A stretch of DNA of 64,000 bases from Bacteroidota bacterium (GTDB taxonomy: Bacteria; Bacteroidota; Bacteroidia; B-17B0; Aurantibacillaceae): contig JABDCR010000001.1 in assembly GCA_013288015.1 (NCBI GenBank), positions 74 through 64,073 on the forward strand, written 5' to 3'. The position numbers and the translations under genes are program-made. This document shows, piece after piece, positions 20,124 through 29,161 of this stretch. Under the pieces are notes generated by a model, which ran no database searches, was not told the origin of the DNA, and was given only the letters and a program-made list of their open reading frames with translations. Numbering within the stretch: the stretch's first letter is position 1; every line of letters begins with the position of its first letter.

Positions 20124-20600
20124 ATGGAACACCGAATAGAAACCTTACAAGAAAAAAAAATAGTCGGTAAACGCATAGTAACCACTTTTGCTAACAACAA
20201 AACAGTTGAAATGTGGCGTAGTTTTATGCCTCGCAGAAAAGAAATTAAAAACAATATTGGCAGCGACCTTTATTCAATGCAGATTTACCCGCCCCTATTT
20301 TACCAAAATTTTAGCCCGCATACCGAGTTTGAAAAATGGGCAACTATAGAGGTAACTGATTTTAATACAGTACCCGATGGAATGGAAAGTTTTATTTTAA
20401 AAGGCGGACTTTACGCCGTGTTTTTATACAAAGGGCCCGCAAGCGCAACAGCACCCTTTGAATATATTTTTGGAACCTGGATACCTAATTCAAAGTATGT
20501 GGTAGATGACAGACCGCACTTTGAAATACTTGGCGAAAAATATAAAAACGAAAGCCCCGATTCGGAAGAAGAAATTTGGGTGCCTATAAGACCCATTTAA
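20124..20600 (+). CDS. GyrI-like / AraC effector-binding-like small protein
   Basis: TFANNKTVEMWRSFMPRR...FEKWATIEVTDFNTVPDGMESFILKGGLYAVFLYKGPA...FGTWIPNSKYVVDDRPHFEILGEKY. Confidence 0.75.
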   Translation: MEHRIETLQEKKIVGKRIVTTFANNKTVEMWRSFMPRRKEIKNNIGSDLYSMQIYPPLFYQNFSPHTEFEKWATIEVTDFNTVPDGMESFILKGGLYAVFLYKGPASATAPFEYIFGTWIPNSKYVVDDRPHFEILGEKYKNESPDSEEEIWVPIRPI

Positions 20601-20619
20601 TGCAAAAAAATTTTTTTGA

Positions 20620-21462
20620 TTAATAATATTCTATTTCTCTTATTAGCATTATGCATGCTTTGCCTTCCTTACATATTTTTTTAACCCAATTGCCAGTTTT
20701 GTCGTACTCATACATATAGGTTTTTCTATTTTCTAAATTACCGTCCGGTTTATATTCATTCTTTTCAATCACATTTCCCTTATCATCATATTTGTATATA
20801 ATATTTAATTTTAACCTGCCATTTGTTTTGTACTCAGTACTTTCAATCAGGTTTTTTTTATCATCGTATTTATATGCGCGTTTCCAAAGTATATAATCAG
20901 ATGCATTATATTTACCTTCTTCATTTCTGTTTGCCGCGTTATCATATTTATATATGTATTTACATTCTAAATTCCCGTCTGCATTGTAATATTTTTCTTC
21001 AACTAAATTACCCTTATCATCATATTTATAACTTCCATTTCTGCATAAACTACCATTGGGCGCGTACCAATTTTCTTCGGTTTGGTTTCCATTATCATCG
21101 TATTTATAAATATATTTCCAGTCTAAACTACCATCGGGTCTATACAGATTATCTTCCATTTTATCTAACGAATCGATATACTTATATACGTGCTTTTGAT
21201 ACTTTTCACCTCCCCATACATAAATAAACCATTCAACTTTATTTCCTTTTTCATTATATATTTTTAAATAATTCTCTTTATCTGAATTTTTTCTGTCGCC
21301 CTGAATTACTTCGCCAAATTTTTCCTTGGCTTCATAGCATCCTTGTTTTACTTGCTTAACATTGCCTAATAAATCCTCTTTTTGCAAATCGTTTTTAATT
21401 GCAGCGGTTTGGCAGAAACAAAAAAAAGGTAGACTTAGTAATAGAAATATTTGTTTGCTCAT
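20620..21462 (-). CDS. YD-repeat-like (RHS-type repeat) exported protein
   Basis: Repeated YKYDDKGN(L/V)(V/I)E...Y.(A/P)(N/D)G.L motif, about 23 aa per unit, after an N-terminal signal peptide. Confidence 0.7.
   Translation of the reverse strand: MSKQIFLLLSLPFFCFCQTAAIKNDLQKEDLLGNVKQVKQGCYEAKEKFGEVIQGDRKNSDKENYLKIYNEKGNKVEWFIYVWGGEKYQKHVYKYIDSLDKMEDNLYRPDGSLDWKYIYKYDDNGNQTEENWYAPNGSLCRNGSYKYDDKGNLVEEKYYNADGNLECKYIYKYDNAANRNEEGKYNASDYILWKRAYKYDDKKNLIESTEYKTNGRLKLNIIYKYDDKGNVIEKNEYKPDGNLENRKTYMYEYDKTGNWVKKICKEGKACIMLIREIEYY
20700..21190 (-). repeat. Degenerate ~69-nt coding tandem repeats (YD-like units)
   Basis: Recurring TTATCATCATATTTRTA blocks encode YKYDDKGN at near-regular spacing. Confidence 0.6.
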
Positions 21463-21670
21463 AAGATAGTGTTTTGTACTTCTATCAAAGGTAGCGTATC
21501 AAAGCGCCAACTCTATTGCAACTTTTTAAGTGGTACGGTTTTGTTTTTAAAAGGTCGGTTTTAACACAAAAACGGTCAAATAGCGTTCTATTTTACTCGA
21601 TTTTTCGGCACATAAACAAATGAAGCTTATACTTCGGAAGAATTATAGATATAGATGAGGCCTAAGAAAT

Positions 21671-22171
21671 TTACTTCTTAACCGTATCAGGTATAAATTT
21701 TATAGATAGCGAGTTTACACAATAACGTTGTCCGGTAGCGGTTGGTCCGTCATCAAAAATATGACCTAAATGTCCGCCACAACGGGCGCACATAATTTCG
21801 GTGCGCACCATGCCAAACGATACATCTTTTTTCTTAATAACGCGGTCGCCAATGCCAACCTCTTTATCAAAACTAGGCCAGCCGCAATGGCTTTCAAATT
21901 TCATATCCGATGTAAATAATTCATATCCACAAGCGCCACAAACATACTTGCCTTTGGCAAAATTATTGGTATACTCACCCGTGTAAGCAGGCTCGGTACC
22001 TTTTTCTCTAAGTATATGATACTGGTCGGGGGTTAACTCTTTTTGCCACTCGGCATCGGTTTTGGTTATTTTATCGTTACTCATTTTATTAATTGGATTA
22101 GTTGGTTGTTGCTGACAGCTTGCAGCTATAAATATAGCCACAAACAAACTCGACAGGATTAACTTTTTCAT
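21671..22171 (-). CDS. msrB: Peptide-methionine (R)-S-oxide reductase, lipoprotein-type
   Basis: [58 protein letters not shown]. Confidence 0.95.
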   Translation of the reverse strand: MKKLILSSLFVAIFIAASCQQQPTNPINKMSNDKITKTDAEWQKELTPDQYHILREKGTEPAYTGEYTNNFAKGKYVCGACGYELFTSDMKFESHCGWPSFDKEVGIGDRVIKKKDVSFGMVRTEIMCARCGGHLGHIFDDGPTATGQRYCVNSLSIKFIPDTVKK

Positions 22172-22217
22172 TGTTTCTATTTACTATATAGACGAAAGAT
22201 ACGCCTAAACCTTACAA

Positions 22218-22985
22218 TTATTTTTCTAATTGATAATGATTATAATCTTTTAACACTGTAGCTATAAACTCGGCATCTTTCATAGTAGTTACCACACCAA
22301 TTTTGCTCTTTATTTTAGTAGCCAGTTTTGTCAGAGAATCAGTATGACTTGTTTGGGCAAAAAAATCGTGTACATCTTTCACTAATTGTATATCGGCGTC
22401 GTTAAGCAAAGCAACTTCTTTAAACACAGGTTTATAAGCTTGGTGGGCTTCTTGCTGCAAAATGGTGTCCTGTAAAGTAACTGCAGGTTTAATGCGTATA
22501 ACAGTTGTACCTGCTGCCATATCACCCAAACGCTGAGAATTTTTACTTGATGCAATGCAAATTATGGCGATTAAGCCCTCGCACATATCAATTTCTAATA
22601 AGCGTATAAGCCAGCGTAGCAAATAAGAGCCAACCGACGGTTGCGTGCCGTCTAACTTAACCACTTTTATTTTCATTATTTTTTTGCCCAGAGTTTGCCC
22701 GTGCATAAAAACTTCGAACAAAAAATCATAAAAAATATAGGGCAATAAAAACATTAAGTAATAAATAACCATAGATATTTTGTCGCTTGACCTATCAGTA
22801 AAAAAGGCGAAAAAGCCAAATAAAATACTTAGCGTAATTAAAAAGCCTATTTTAAATAAAAGATCTAAAATACCAGCCAGCAATCGGTTTCCGAGTCCGG
22901 CGGGTTCATAGTCTATAACTACGTTTTGCGAGGTGTTTATAACAACGGGATCCAAAATGGTAAAATTATATAGCAAATAATGCAA
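22218..22985 (-). CDS. RDD family membrane protein
   Basis: EPAGLGNRLLAGILDLLFKIGFL...GQTLGKKIMKIKVVKLDGTQPSVGSYLLRWLIRLLE. Start uncertain because the listed start is TTG. Confidence 0.88.
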   Translation of the reverse strand: MHYLLYNFTILDPVVINTSQNVVIDYEPAGLGNRLLAGILDLLFKIGFLITLSILFGFFAFFTDRSSDKISMVIYYLMFLLPYIFYDFLFEVFMHGQTLGKKIMKIKVVKLDGTQPSVGSYLLRWLIRLLEIDMCEGLIAIICIASSKNSQRLGDMAAGTTVIRIKPAVTLQDTILQQEAHQAYKPVFKEVALLNDADIQLVKDVHDFFAQTSHTDSLTKLATKIKSKIGVVTTMKDAEFIATVLKDYNHYQLEK

Positions 22986-23016
22986 AAAATTAGCATTTTA
23001 GCAATAGAATTATTTT

Positions 23017-23997
23017 GTGAGAGAAATTACTTTTTTAAAAGAACAAGCAAGTAAATGGCAGGATTTTGAAAAACTGCTGAACGAAAAAAATGCCAATCCG
23101 CAAAAGCTGGCAGGTTTGTTTATTGAAGTAACTGATGATTTAAGTTATGCTCGCACGCACTACCCTACTTCTAAAACCACCCAATATCTTAACGGATTAG
23201 CGGCAAGGGTGCATCAGGAAATTTATAAAAACAAAAAAGAAAACAGGGGCAGATTTTTTACTTTTTGGAAAACAGAAGTACCCCTAATGATGTTTAAATA
23301 CAGAAAGCAATTATTATTATCGTTTTCCATATTCGCAATTTTTACTTTGCTTGGTTTTATCTCAGAAATTTATGACGAAAATTTTGTGCGTTTTGTAATA
23401 GGAGATAGTTATGTAGATCAGACTATAGAGCGAATACGAAAAGGAAACCCCTTGGGAATATATGGCGAGAGCGAACAAACCGGTATGTTTTTACGTATAA
23501 CGATAAACAACATTTTTGTATCGTTTATTGTATTTGTTATGGGACTTTTATTTTCATTTGGTACAGCCTTTCAATTATTCAGAAATGGGGTTATGCTGGG
23601 GGCTTTTCAAGGCTTTTTTTGGAAATATAATTTGTTTGCCAAATCGTTATTAGTGGTTTGGATACACGGCACTTTTGAAATTTCAGCCATTATTATTGCG
23701 GGTGCAGCGGGCTTTGTATTGGGTAACAGTCTTTTATATCCGGGCACGTATAAGCGAATAGAGTCTTTAAAAATTGGCGCGAGAAATAGTTTAAAAATTA
23801 TTGTGGGCATTGTACCTGTTTTTATTATAGCAGGTTTTTTAGAAAGCTTTGTAACACGTTACACTAATATGCCCTTGTGGCTTAGCTTGTTTATTATTTT
23901 AGGGTCGCTTACTTGTGTTATAGGTTATTTTGTTTTGTATCCCATATATGTTTCGAAAAAACTAATTACTAAAATTACTGCCGATGGAAAAAATTGA
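23017..23997 (+). CDS. Stage II sporulation protein M-like membrane protein
   Basis: N-terminal FLKEQASKWQDFEKLLNE, NIFVSFIVFVMGLLFSFGTAFQLFRNGVMLGAF, LLVVWIHGTFEISAIIIAGAAGF. GTG start. Confidence 0.88.
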   Translation: MREITFLKEQASKWQDFEKLLNEKNANPQKLAGLFIEVTDDLSYARTHYPTSKTTQYLNGLAARVHQEIYKNKKENRGRFFTFWKTEVPLMMFKYRKQLLLSFSIFAIFTLLGFISEIYDENFVRFVIGDSYVDQTIERIRKGNPLGIYGESEQTGMFLRITINNIFVSFIVFVMGLLFSFGTAFQLFRNGVMLGAFQGFFWKYNLFAKSLLVVWIHGTFEISAIIIAGAAGFVLGNSLLYPGTYKRIESLKIGARNSLKIIVGIVPVFIIAGFLESFVTRYTNMPLWLSLFIILGSLTCVIGYFVLYPIYVSKKLITKITADGKN

Positions 23998-24940
23998 ACT
24001 ACGTAAAGCCCGCGATTTTGGCGCCCTGTTTAACGATAGTGTTGCTTTTTTGCGTGTAAATTTTAAATCGTTTTTTGGTATACTACTTTTTTTGGCTGGC
24101 CCGTTTGTAATTCTAACCGGATTACTGATGGGTTATGTGCAATTTATAGCAGAAAAAATAACCGAATCAAATATAATATCGGGCAATTTAAAAACCACAA
24201 ATATGTTTTTGGGTAGCTCAGTTACCACCACCCTACTCTTTGTTTTAATTTTTTTGCTAACCACTTTAGTTACTAATGCCAGCATTGCATTGTACTTTAC
24301 TTTATATGACAAAGCAAAGCCCGAAGAATTACCCATTCAAAGAAGTAGTATTTCTCAACCATTAGCAGCAGCTTGTTGGCGCTTGTTTTACAACTTGCTT
24401 TTATTTTCAATTATAATGGCGGTTGTTTTATTAGCCTTTATTGGTATATTTTTTCTCTTGTTTTTGGTTCCGGGCTTAAACATTGTTTTAATCTTCGCAT
24501 TGGTTATAGCCGGATTGATTTTATTTCCTCCTTTGGCATATGTGGTTACTGTAGCCAATTTTATTGTTATACGCGATGAAATTTTAATTACTGATGCTAT
24601 TAGCAAAGCCCTAAAATATATGCGTGGCAATTTTTGGAAAACATGGCTTTTTATATTTTGCACCTTGGTTTCTTTAAGCATGTTGTATTTACTATTTAGT
24701 TTGCCATCTATTGTGCAAGGTTTTATTAGTGTATTTACAAGACATGCTCCGGGTGCAAATTCTTTTGCTGCAAATCACTCTTTAACGTTTATAATTTTTA
24801 GCGCTCTATCTATGTTTGGCAGAATGATAATTATTAGCCCTATACTAACCTGTTTTTGTGTGTTTAATTTTTATAGTCAGGAAGAAAGCCATGAAGGCAC
24901 TTCTTTAATGAACCGAATAGACACGTTTGATAAAAACTAA
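23984..24940 (+). CDS. Multi-pass membrane protein of the SpoIIM/DUF4129 cluster
   Basis: ELRKARDFGALFNDSVAFLRVNFKSFFGILL with several TM helices. Overlaps the upstream gene. Confidence 0.65.
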   Translation: MEKIELRKARDFGALFNDSVAFLRVNFKSFFGILLFLAGPFVILTGLLMGYVQFIAEKITESNIISGNLKTTNMFLGSSVTTTLLFVLIFLLTTLVTNASIALYFTLYDKAKPEELPIQRSSISQPLAAACWRLFYNLLLFSIIMAVVLLAFIGIFFLLFLVPGLNIVLIFALVIAGLILFPPLAYVVTVANFIVIRDEILITDAISKALKYMRGNFWKTWLFIFCTLVSLSMLYLLFSLPSIVQGFISVFTRHAPGANSFAANHSLTFIIFSALSMFGRMIIISPILTCFCVFNFYSQEESHEGTSLMNRIDTFDKN

Positions 24941-25646
24941 GGTGAGATATTTTCTACTTATACTTCTTTTTTGTTGTTCTGCTTCTGTTTTTTCGGTTGA
25001 GAAAAAAGTAGTTGTTTATGATACAAGTACAGTTCTTGTTATTAAAAAAGCATCGGCTGAAAAAGAGAAAGAAATTTTTGCTGATAAAGATTTTATCTAT
25101 AAAAAAGACGTTAAAGAATCTAAAAGTTGGTGGGATACTTTTTTAGAATGGCTATCGAAGTTGCTTGGTAAACCAATAAGCAAAAACCCAACATTATCAT
25201 ACAATATACTTAAGTATACGTTTATAACAGCTTTTATATTAGGGTTGATTTACATTTTATGGAAATCTAAATTTATAGGTCTGCTTAAACGCGATGCTAA
25301 AAAACTAGATGGTACATCTTTTACCGATTTACCGGAAAATATTGAAGGTCTCAATATAGATGCCCTTATTGAAGAAGCTATACAAAAACAAAATTATAGG
25401 TTGGCCGTACGTTGGTGTTTTTTAAAATCGTTGCAGTGGTTAAACAAGCAAAATAAAATTGTATGGCAGCCTGCTAAAACAAATGTTGATTATCAGCAAG
25501 AGTTAAAAGATAAAACGCTTAAAGCAGAGTTTACATCCTTAAGCTACGTGTTTGAATATGTGTGGTACGGAGAAACAGATTGCAACGAAAAGCTTTGCAC
25601 AGATTATAAAACCAGAGTAGAAAAATTTATACAAACGCATGTTTAA
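24927..25646 (+). CDS. DUF4129-like domain protein
   Basis: Signal peptide, TM, then IEEAIQKQNYRLAVRWCFLKSLQWLNKQNKIVWQPAKTNVDY. Start may be TTG 24927 or GTG 24942. Confidence 0.75.
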   Translation: MIKTKVRYFLLILLFCCSASVFSVEKKVVVYDTSTVLVIKKASAEKEKEIFADKDFIYKKDVKESKSWWDTFLEWLSKLLGKPISKNPTLSYNILKYTFITAFILGLIYILWKSKFIGLLKRDAKKLDGTSFTDLPENIEGLNIDALIEEAIQKQNYRLAVRWCFLKSLQWLNKQNKIVWQPAKTNVDYQQELKDKTLKAEFTSLSYVFEYVWYGETDCNEKLCTDYKTRVEKFIQTHV

Positions 25647-26826
25647 AGGCAATAATAAATATTATTCTATTTTGCTGCTGCTATTTATCGCAATGGTGTG
25701 GATAGAGTATAACCAACCAAAACCTGTTGATTGGCGTAGAACATACACTAATCAGGATAAAATTCCGTTTGGGTGCAATGCCTTTTACCGTTTGTTGGAT
25801 GAAGATATTTTTAAAGATAAGATAGAAGTTCAAAACCAAACACCCTTTAATGTATTGGTAACCTTACCCACTAAAAAAACGGCTTATGTGTTTATTAATA
25901 ATAATCTTACGTTTTCTGAATTGGATTGCAAGTATTTATTTGATTTTGTAAACGAAGGAAATATCGTATTTATGGCAGCTAATAGTTTTAGCAGTTTAAT
26001 TGCAGATACTTTTAAAATTGAAACCGAATATGCCTATAACCTATTTAATGATAGCACTAAAAAACTGGCCCTCAATTTTTATAGTCCGGTTTTAAAAGCA
26101 AAAAAGAATTATATATATCCCAAACAAATTGAGGTTGCCAGTTTTAGCAGATTTGATACAACAAAAGTTAAGGTTTTAGCAGGTGCAGATTCCACCTCAT
26201 TGTTTATAAAAGCATCTTGGGGCAAGGGTAATTTTTATTTTTTATCGGTGCCCGATATTTATACTAATTACTTTGTTGTAAATGACCCCAACAGAGAAGC
26301 TGCTTATAAAACACTTAGCTATATAGATGCCGATGTAATTTGGTGGGACGAATATTACAAGAGTTTTAACACAAAAAAGGGTTCCTATTTTCAATTTATT
26401 TTTGGCAACGATTCTTTATACGCAGCTTACACTTTGGCAGGGATAGCTTTACTTATTTTTATGGTGTTTGCTTCAAAACGCAGGCAAAAAGCCATTGCTA
26501 TTGTTGAGCCATTGCAGAACACCACTTTACAGTTTGTAGAAGTAGTAGGCAGTGTTTATTACAACAGTAAAAATCATAAAATAATTGCCGAAGAAAAAAT
26601 AAATTCGTTTTATGAATTACTTCGAGTTAAGTTTTCTATTACAGGCAGAAATATAGATGAAGAAGGTGCTTTACGCATTTCAAAGCTTTCAACCATTAAT
26701 TTAGATGAAATAAAAAAATTAATTTCAAACATTAATTATGTTTTAAAAAATGATAAAATAACCGAGGAAGATTTGATACAATTAAACAATTTAATAGAGA
26801 ACTTTTACAAACAAAATAAACGCTAA
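25639..26826 (+). CDS. DUF4350-like domain protein
   Basis: TYTNQDKIPFGCNAFYRLLDEDIF...GKGNFYFLSVPDIYTNYFV, C-terminal TM, and position in the MoxR cluster. Confidence 0.72.
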   Translation: MFKGNNKYYSILLLLFIAMVWIEYNQPKPVDWRRTYTNQDKIPFGCNAFYRLLDEDIFKDKIEVQNQTPFNVLVTLPTKKTAYVFINNNLTFSELDCKYLFDFVNEGNIVFMAANSFSSLIADTFKIETEYAYNLFNDSTKKLALNFYSPVLKAKKNYIYPKQIEVASFSRFDTTKVKVLAGADSTSLFIKASWGKGNFYFLSVPDIYTNYFVVNDPNREAAYKTLSYIDADVIWWDEYYKSFNTKKGSYFQFIFGNDSLYAAYTLAGIALLIFMVFASKRRQKAIAIVEPLQNTTLQFVEVVGSVYYNSKNHKIIAEEKINSFYELLRVKFSITGRNIDEEGALRISKLSTINLDEIKKLISNINYVLKNDKITEEDLIQLNNLIENFYKQNKR

Positions 26827-26829
26827 CAC

Positions 26830-27801
26830 ATGGAAAATTTTGAAACCCGCATTGATTTAAGCGACATTAACCAAACTACCGAGGCCCTAAAACATGAAAT
26901 AGGCAAGTATATTGTTGGGCAACAACAAACCATTGATTTATTATTGATGGCCTTATTGGCAGATGGTCACGTTCTATTAGAAGGTGTACCGGGTGTTGCC
27001 AAAACGCTAATGACAAAGCTTTTGGCAAAAACAATTGACGCGCAATTTAAACGCATACAATTTACACCTGATTTAATGCCCAGCGACGTAATTGGAACAA
27101 TGATTTACAACGCAAAAATTAACGAGTTTGAATTTAAGCGCGGCCCTTTGTTTGCCAACATTGTACTTAGCGATGAAATAAATCGTGCACCGGCAAAAAC
27201 ACAAGCCGCTTTGTTTGAAGCCATGGAAGAACGACAAATAACGGTAGATGGGGTAACACATATACTTGATAGTCCGTTTATGGTGTTGGCAACACAAAAC
27301 CCCATTGAACAAGAAGGCACCTATCGCCTACCAGAAGCACAGTTAGATAGGTTTTTATTTAAAATAGAAGTTTCATATCCAAACTTAGAGGAAGAAAAAC
27401 AAATTTTAAAAACCTTTCACCTAAATAAAAACACAGTAGATTTTAATACAGTAAAAAGTTTTCTAAATGCTGCCACTATTGCCACACTAAGACACACAGT
27501 AAAGCAAGTACATGTTGAAGAAAATTTAATGAGTTATATAGCGCAAATAGTTCATGAAACACGTAATCATTCTTCTATATTATTGGGAGCATCACCAAGG
27601 GCTTCGTTAGCTATTATGAATGCATCAAAAGCTTGCGCTACATTAAGAGGCAGAGATTTTATTTCGCCTGATGACATAAAATTTGTTACACCTCATATAC
27701 TTAAACATCGTATAACCCTTACTCCCGAAAAAGAAATGGAAGGCGTTTTGGTTACCGAAGTAATTAATCAAATACTTGAAAAAATAGATATACCAAGATA
27801 A
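26830..27801 (+). CDS. MoxR family AAA+ ATPase
   Basis: LLEGVPGVAKTLMTKLLA, FKRIQFTPDLMPSDVIGT, LSDEINRAPAKTQAALFEAMEERQITVDG, NPIEQEGTYRLPEAQLDRFL. Confidence 0.96.
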   Translation: MENFETRIDLSDINQTTEALKHEIGKYIVGQQQTIDLLLMALLADGHVLLEGVPGVAKTLMTKLLAKTIDAQFKRIQFTPDLMPSDVIGTMIYNAKINEFEFKRGPLFANIVLSDEINRAPAKTQAALFEAMEERQITVDGVTHILDSPFMVLATQNPIEQEGTYRLPEAQLDRFLFKIEVSYPNLEEEKQILKTFHLNKNTVDFNTVKSFLNAATIATLRHTVKQVHVEENLMSYIAQIVHETRNHSSILLGASPRASLAIMNASKACATLRGRDFISPDDIKFVTPHILKHRITLTPEKEMEGVLVTEVINQILEKIDIPR

Positions 27802-27805
27802 TAGG

Positions 27806-27821
27806 TGTCATTGCAATGACA
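27806..27821. promoter_or_regulatory. Perfect 16-bp palindrome in the MoxR-DUF58 spacer
   Basis: TGTCATTGCAATGACA is its own reverse complement. Confidence 0.5.
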
Positions 27822-27826
27822 AAAAC

Positions 27827-29161
27827 ATGAAACTAAAACTTCCTGAAATATACTTTACTACACGCAGCTATGGGTTAACAGCAGTTTTGGTGTTGGTGTA
27901 TTTATTGGGGTTTATCAATGTGTTTTTTTATCACACGGCTAACATTTTGCTGCTGTTGTTTCTATTAGCATTTGGGTTGGATGTATTTGTTTTATTCAGA
28001 AACAAAAATGGAGTACTTGCCAAACGCATTACAGGGGCTAAACTTAGCAATGGGGATGAAAATATTGTAAGCATTCAAGTAGAAAACAACTACGGGTTTA
28101 AAGCACATATAACCATAATTGATGAATTACCCATACAATTTCAAATACGGAATTTTGAGCGAAAAATAATTTTAGAAAGTGGTAAAGAAAATTTTATTCG
28201 CTACTCGCTTCGTCCGGTGCAAAGGGGCGAGTATCATTTTGGTGCCGTCCGTGTTTTTGTTGCATCAGCTCTTAATTTAATTGAAAGACGTTTCTCTTTT
28301 GAGCAAGGTGTTATGCTACCTGTATATCCTTCCTTCATACAAATGCGTAAGTATGAGCTACTGGCTATACATAACAAACTAACTGCAGGAGGCATAAAAA
28401 AAATAAGACGCATTGGGCAAACCTCTGAGTTTGACCAAATAAAAGAGTACGTTGCCGGAGATGATATACGAAGTGTAAACTGGAAAGCTACCGCACGCCG
28501 AGATAAGTTGATGGTAAATAAATATCAGGATGAAAAATCGCAATCGGTTTATTGTTTGGTTGATATGGGACGTAACATGAAAATGCCTTTTGAACAAATG
28601 GCTTTGTTGGATTATGCCATCAACGCATCATTAGTCATCTCAAACATTGCTCATTTAAAAAATGATAAACCAGGCTTGATAACCTTTACACACGAAATAA
28701 AAAGTCATATAGCAGCCGAAAGAAGAAACTCGCAAATGATACGAATTAGTGAAACCCTATACAATCAGCAAACAAATTTCAGCGAGAGTGATTTTGAACG
28801 CTTATACATGCATGTAAAACGTACGATTAATCAACGAAGTTTATTGCTACTATTTACAAATTTTGAGTCGTTAAGTTCCTTAAAACGTCAACTAAAATAT
28901 TTAAAACAAATTGCCAAGCAACATTTATTGGTAGTTATATTTTTTGAAAACACCGAACTAAAAACCGTGCTCACAAAAAATGTCGGCAACACATTTGAAA
29001 TTTATTACAAAACCATTGCCGAAAAATTTGAACTGGAAAAACGATTAATTATAAAAGAGCTTTCTGCTTGTGGCATTCAAAGCATTTATACAACTCCGCA
29101 AAACCTTTCGGTTAACACTATCAATAAATATTTAGAGCTTAAAGCCAGAGGGCTGGTTTAA
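27827..29161 (+). CDS. DUF58 domain-containing protein
   Basis: KEYVAGDDIRSVNWKATARRDKLMVNKYQDEKSQSVYCLVDMGRNM. Confidence 0.93.
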   Translation: MKLKLPEIYFTTRSYGLTAVLVLVYLLGFINVFFYHTANILLLLFLLAFGLDVFVLFRNKNGVLAKRITGAKLSNGDENIVSIQVENNYGFKAHITIIDELPIQFQIRNFERKIILESGKENFIRYSLRPVQRGEYHFGAVRVFVASALNLIERRFSFEQGVMLPVYPSFIQMRKYELLAIHNKLTAGGIKKIRRIGQTSEFDQIKEYVAGDDIRSVNWKATARRDKLMVNKYQDEKSQSVYCLVDMGRNMKMPFEQMALLDYAINASLVISNIAHLKNDKPGLITFTHEIKSHIAAERRNSQMIRISETLYNQQTNFSESDFERLYMHVKRTINQRSLLLLFTNFESLSSLKRQLKYLKQIAKQHLLVVIFFENTELKTVLTKNVGNTFEIYYKTIAEKFELEKRLIIKELSACGIQSIYTTPQNLSVNTINKYLELKARGLV

